A stretch of 7,758 nt of DNA from an uncultured Hymenobacter sp. (GTDB lineage: Bacteria; Bacteroidota; Bacteroidia; Cytophagales; Hymenobacteraceae), in contig CALMOO010000189.1 of NCBI GenBank assembly GCA_937871705.1, positions 1 through 7,758 of the forward strand, in the 5' to 3' direction. Made by a program: the position numbers and the translations under genes. Positions within the stretch are counted from its first letter, which is position 1. The number at the start of each line of letters is the position of its first letter. The notes below the pieces were generated by a model. The model made no database searches. It was not told the DNA's origin and saw only the letters and a list, made by a program, of their open reading frames with translations. Below are positions 5,861 through 7,758 of this stretch, one piece after another.

Positions 5861-7609
5861 TTAGGCCGGGCGTTGGGCGTCGGCAGGGGGGGTAGGGAGC
5901 TGGGTGGTCGTGAGGCCCTGCCCAATGGTGGTGCGGTTTTGCTCAACAGTCTGTTGGCGGGCCTGCTCCTCATTGTTGACCTGGCGCAGCTCTTCCTCTA
6001 CTGTCTCAAATTCCGTGCGCAAATTTTCGATGGTGGCTTCCAGCACGCGGCGCCGGCGCTCAAGCTCACGGTCTTTGCGCGCTATTTCGTGCTGCTGCGC
6101 CACCAGCCGGGCTTGCTCTTGCATACGCTGGGTGAGGCGGCTGGCCCCAGTAATAATGCCCGCGGGCCCAATTACGACGTCGAGCAATTGAATGCCTTGT
6201 TCGGTTACTATGAACTCGCGCACTTGGTTGGAGTGCGCCATGCCGCGGGCCTTCAGGATGCTCAGGCCGCGGTTGCGCTCGCCGATGCCTTCGAGGTCGC
6301 GCACCGATAGCCAAGTATCAACCAGCGACGAGACGCCTTCTTCGGTCATTTCCATGCGGCCGTCGCGAGCGCTGATGAGCGCCGTGAATAAGGCCGTGAT
6401 ATTATTCACTTTCAAGTAGTCAATCAGGCGAGTGAGCATACTACGCACCTCGCTGAGGCTACCCACCGAAACCATGTTGCTGATGGGGTCGATGACTACT
6501 GACTGTGGCTTAAAATCCTTGATGAGCTTGTGCACCTTCACGAGATGAAGCTCCAGGCCGTTGAGCGTGGGCCGTGAGGCCTCGATGCGGAGTAAGCCCT
6601 GGTCTACGCAGGGCTGCAAATCGATGCCCACCGTGCGCATATTGCGAATGAGCTGGGCCGGCGACTCTTCGAAGGCAAAGTAGAGGCAGCGCTCGCCGCG
6701 GCGGCAAGCTTCGCGGGCGAAGGACGCCGCCAGCGTGGTTTTGGCCGTGCCCGCCGTGCCCGTGATGAGGATGCTAGAGCCTTTGTACCAGCCCCGGCGC
6801 GTAAACATCTCGTCGAGTTCCGGCACCCCCGACGACACAATCTCGTCCGACACCTGGTGCTCAAGCTTGAGCGAGGTGACGGGCAGCACCGAAATGCCGT
6901 CTTCGGTAATCAGGTACGGGTATTCGTTGGTGCCGTGGGTGCTGCCACGGTACTTCACGATGCGCAGGCGCCGGGTCGTAATCTGGTCAATCACGCGGTT
7001 ATCGAGCAAAATCACGCAGTCCGACACGTACTGTTCTAGGCCCTGGCGCGTGAGCGTGCCGTCGCCGCGCTCCGCGGTAATGATAGTCGTGACGCCCTTG
7101 TCCTTGAGCCAGCGGAAGAGCCGCCGAATTTCGGAGCGCAGCACGGCCTCATTGGGAAAGCCCGCAAACAGCGCTTCTACCGTGTCGAGCATCACCCGCT
7201 TAGCCCCAATAGAGTCGATGGCGTGGCCCAGCCGAATAAATAAGCCCTCTAAATCGTACTCGCCGGTTTCCTCAATCTCGGAGCGGTCGATGTGCACGTG
7301 GTCGACGCGCAGCATCTTATCGGCCTGCAGGGCCGCAAGGTCGAAGCCCAGCGAGGCCACGTTGGCGGCCAGCTCTTCGGCGGTTTCCTCAAACGTCATG
7401 AGCACGCCCGGCTCGTGGTAGTCGAGCACGCCGCGCACCAGAAACTCGATGCCCATCAACGTTTTGCCGCAGCCAGCGCTGCCGCATACCAGCGTGGGGC
7501 GGCCCAGCGGCAGGCCGCCTTCGGTTATCTCGTCTAGTCCTTCGATGCCCGTCGGTGCCTTAGGCAGCTGAGGCAGCACGGCAGGGTGGGCTAGCTTATA
7601 CTCTTGCAT
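5861..7609 (-). CDS. kaiC: KaiC family double-ATPase with C-terminal coiled coil
   Basis: A RecA-type tandem ATPase of 582 residues (ATG at 7609; a GTG two codons upstream at 7615 is the alternative). CI domain: P-loop GSAGCGKT (43-50), catalytic Glu74-Glu75 in MTFEET, Walker B MLDTVEALF (Asp142). CII domain: P-loop GTAGTAKTT (284-292, Ala289 replacing the usual Gly before Lys290), Glu314-Glu315 in FAFEES, Walker B VVIDPISN (Asp374). The autophosphorylation segment aligns as T422...S427-S428-L-V-D-T, equivalent to T426, S431 and T432 of Synechococcus KaiC, so both phosphosites are hydroxylated, with Ser for Thr432. CII ends near residue 488; instead of the short KaiA-binding tail there is a charged coiled coil (about 491-557) and a Thr/Pro/Gln-rich tail. 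Cyanobacterial KaiC is about 519 residues, so this is some 60 longer. First gene of the kai operon. Hexamer, ATPase and autokinase are expected by family; a circadian rhythm is not shown. Confidence 0.94.
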   Translation of the reverse strand: MQEYKLAHPAVLPQLPKAPTGIEGLDEITEGGLPLGRPTLVCGSAGCGKTLMGIEFLVRGVLDYHEPGVLMTFEETAEELAANVASLGFDLAALQADKMLRVDHVHIDRSEIEETGEYDLEGLFIRLGHAIDSIGAKRVMLDTVEALFAGFPNEAVLRSEIRRLFRWLKDKGVTTIITAERGDGTLTRQGLEQYVSDCVILLDNRVIDQITTRRLRIVKYRGSTHGTNEYPYLITEDGISVLPVTSLKLEHQVSDEIVSSGVPELDEMFTRRGWYKGSSILITGTAGTAKTTLAASFAREACRRGERCLYFAFEESPAQLIRNMRTVGIDLQPCVDQGLLRIEASRPTLNGLELHLVKVHKLIKDFKPQSVVIDPISNMVSVGSLSEVRSMLTRLIDYLKVNNITALFTALISARDGRMEMTEEGVSSLVDTWLSVRDLEGIGERNRGLSILKARGMAHSNQVREFIVTEQGIQLLDVVIGPAGIITGASRLTQRMQEQARLVAQQHEIARKDRELERRRRVLEATIENLRTEFETVEEELRQVNNEEQARQQTVEQNRTTIGQGLTTTQLPTPPADAQRPA

Positions 7610-7638
7610 ATACACTGCAGAAATAAAGAATTTTTGTG

Positions 7639-7662
7639 GAAAGTTACGCCGTTCGGCGCCAA
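7639..7662 (-). promoter_or_regulatory. Possible kaiC promoter with embedded palindrome
   Basis: On the - strand TAACTTTC (7646-7639) matches the Bacteroidota -7 box TAnnTTTG in all but the last base. A start about 7 nt on would leave a leader of about 20 nt before the ATG at 7609. A TTG at 7662-7660 is only 13 nt upstream of the box, shorter than the usual spacing near 19, so the -33 element is doubtful. Between them lies the perfect palindrome CGCCG-TT-CGGCG (7647-7658), a place where a repressor could act. Confidence 0.35.
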
Positions 7663-7676
7663 TAATGGGGCCTACC

Positions 7677-7758
7677 CTACCCCCGCTTAGTGGCCCGCTG
7701 GCGGCGCTGCCGGGCCGCCGCCAGGCGCTCGCGCTCGGCCCGGCGCTCCTCGCGCAGC
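7677..7758 (-). CDS. C-terminal fragment of an unidentified gene
   Basis: The - strand is open from the window edge to a TAG at 7679-7677 and encodes 26 complete residues ending ...RQRRQRATKRG. Almost every codon ends in G or C (CTG CGC GAG GAG CGC CGG...), as in the neighbouring genes, and the peptide is a continuous Arg/Glu/Ala-rich helix with a basic end, a common kind of tail. The two other - strand frames give less natural peptides. The product cannot be named from this fragment. Its stop lies 67 nt before the kaiC ATG, so read-through into the kai operon is possible. Confidence 0.5.
   Translation of the reverse strand, partial: LREERRAERERLAAARQRRQRATKRG

Noticed and set aside
5726..6310. 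194-codon open frame on the + strand opposite kaiC and kaiB
   Set aside because: It lies opposite well-recognised genes, has no family resemblance, and is explained by GC-rich codon structure leaving antisense frames open.
1..7758. CRISPR array, tRNA, rRNA, insertion sequence or prophage genes
   Set aside because: No regularly spaced repeats, cloverleaf-like sequence, transposase motif or terminal repeats pair was seen on either strand.

Overview
The window looks like a chromosomal segment of a high-GC Bacteroidota, most likely Hymenobacter or a close relative. This rests on GC-rich codon use, starts without a clear Shine-Dalgarno, TAnnTTTG-like promoter boxes, and the protein types present. 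That assignment is inference; no marker gene is present. There are seven complete genes and one partial gene at each edge.

Left half, + strand: a divergent partial gene at the edge (1-44, - strand, apparent N-terminus of a YghZ-type aldo/keto reductase) faces a secreted S15/CocE-type serine hydrolase (180-2111). The hydrolase keeps both the catalytic triad and the acidic cluster of alpha-amino acid ester hydrolases. A REP-like palindrome (2126-2172) separates it from a YjlB-type cupin (2211-2789) that carries an added twin-arginine-like N-terminus. A 16-bp perfect inverted repeat (2807-2851) separates these from everything to the right and probably terminates transcription from both sides.

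Right half, - strand, in order of transcription: a 27-codon C-terminal fragment of an unknown gene at the right edge, then kaiC (7609-5861), kaiB copy 1 (5841-5509), kaiB copy 2 (5509-5186, stop and start codons overlapping as TAATG), a soluble double-PAS histidine kinase (5038-3317), and a small DUF4440/NTF2-like protein (3256-2870). Spacings are 19 nt, a 1-nt overlap, 147 nt and 60 nt, so kaiC-kaiB1-kaiB2 is a tight operon, and the kinase and NTF2-like gene may be cotranscribed or have their own promoters.

The Kai block is the most interesting part. It is a KaiC-KaiB-KaiB-kinase module with no KaiA in the window. KaiC has two P-loop domains, both catalytic Glu pairs and a Ser-Ser version of the phosphorylation site. 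The C-terminal tail, where cyanobacterial KaiC binds KaiA, is replaced by a long charged coiled coil. The kinase lacks the KaiB-like sensor domain of SasA, but two separate KaiB proteins are encoded beside it. A reasonable hypothesis is a KaiA-independent timer or energy/stress-state sensor in which KaiC state is read by the kinase through one of the KaiB proteins or the KaiC coiled coil. The response regulator would lie outside this window.
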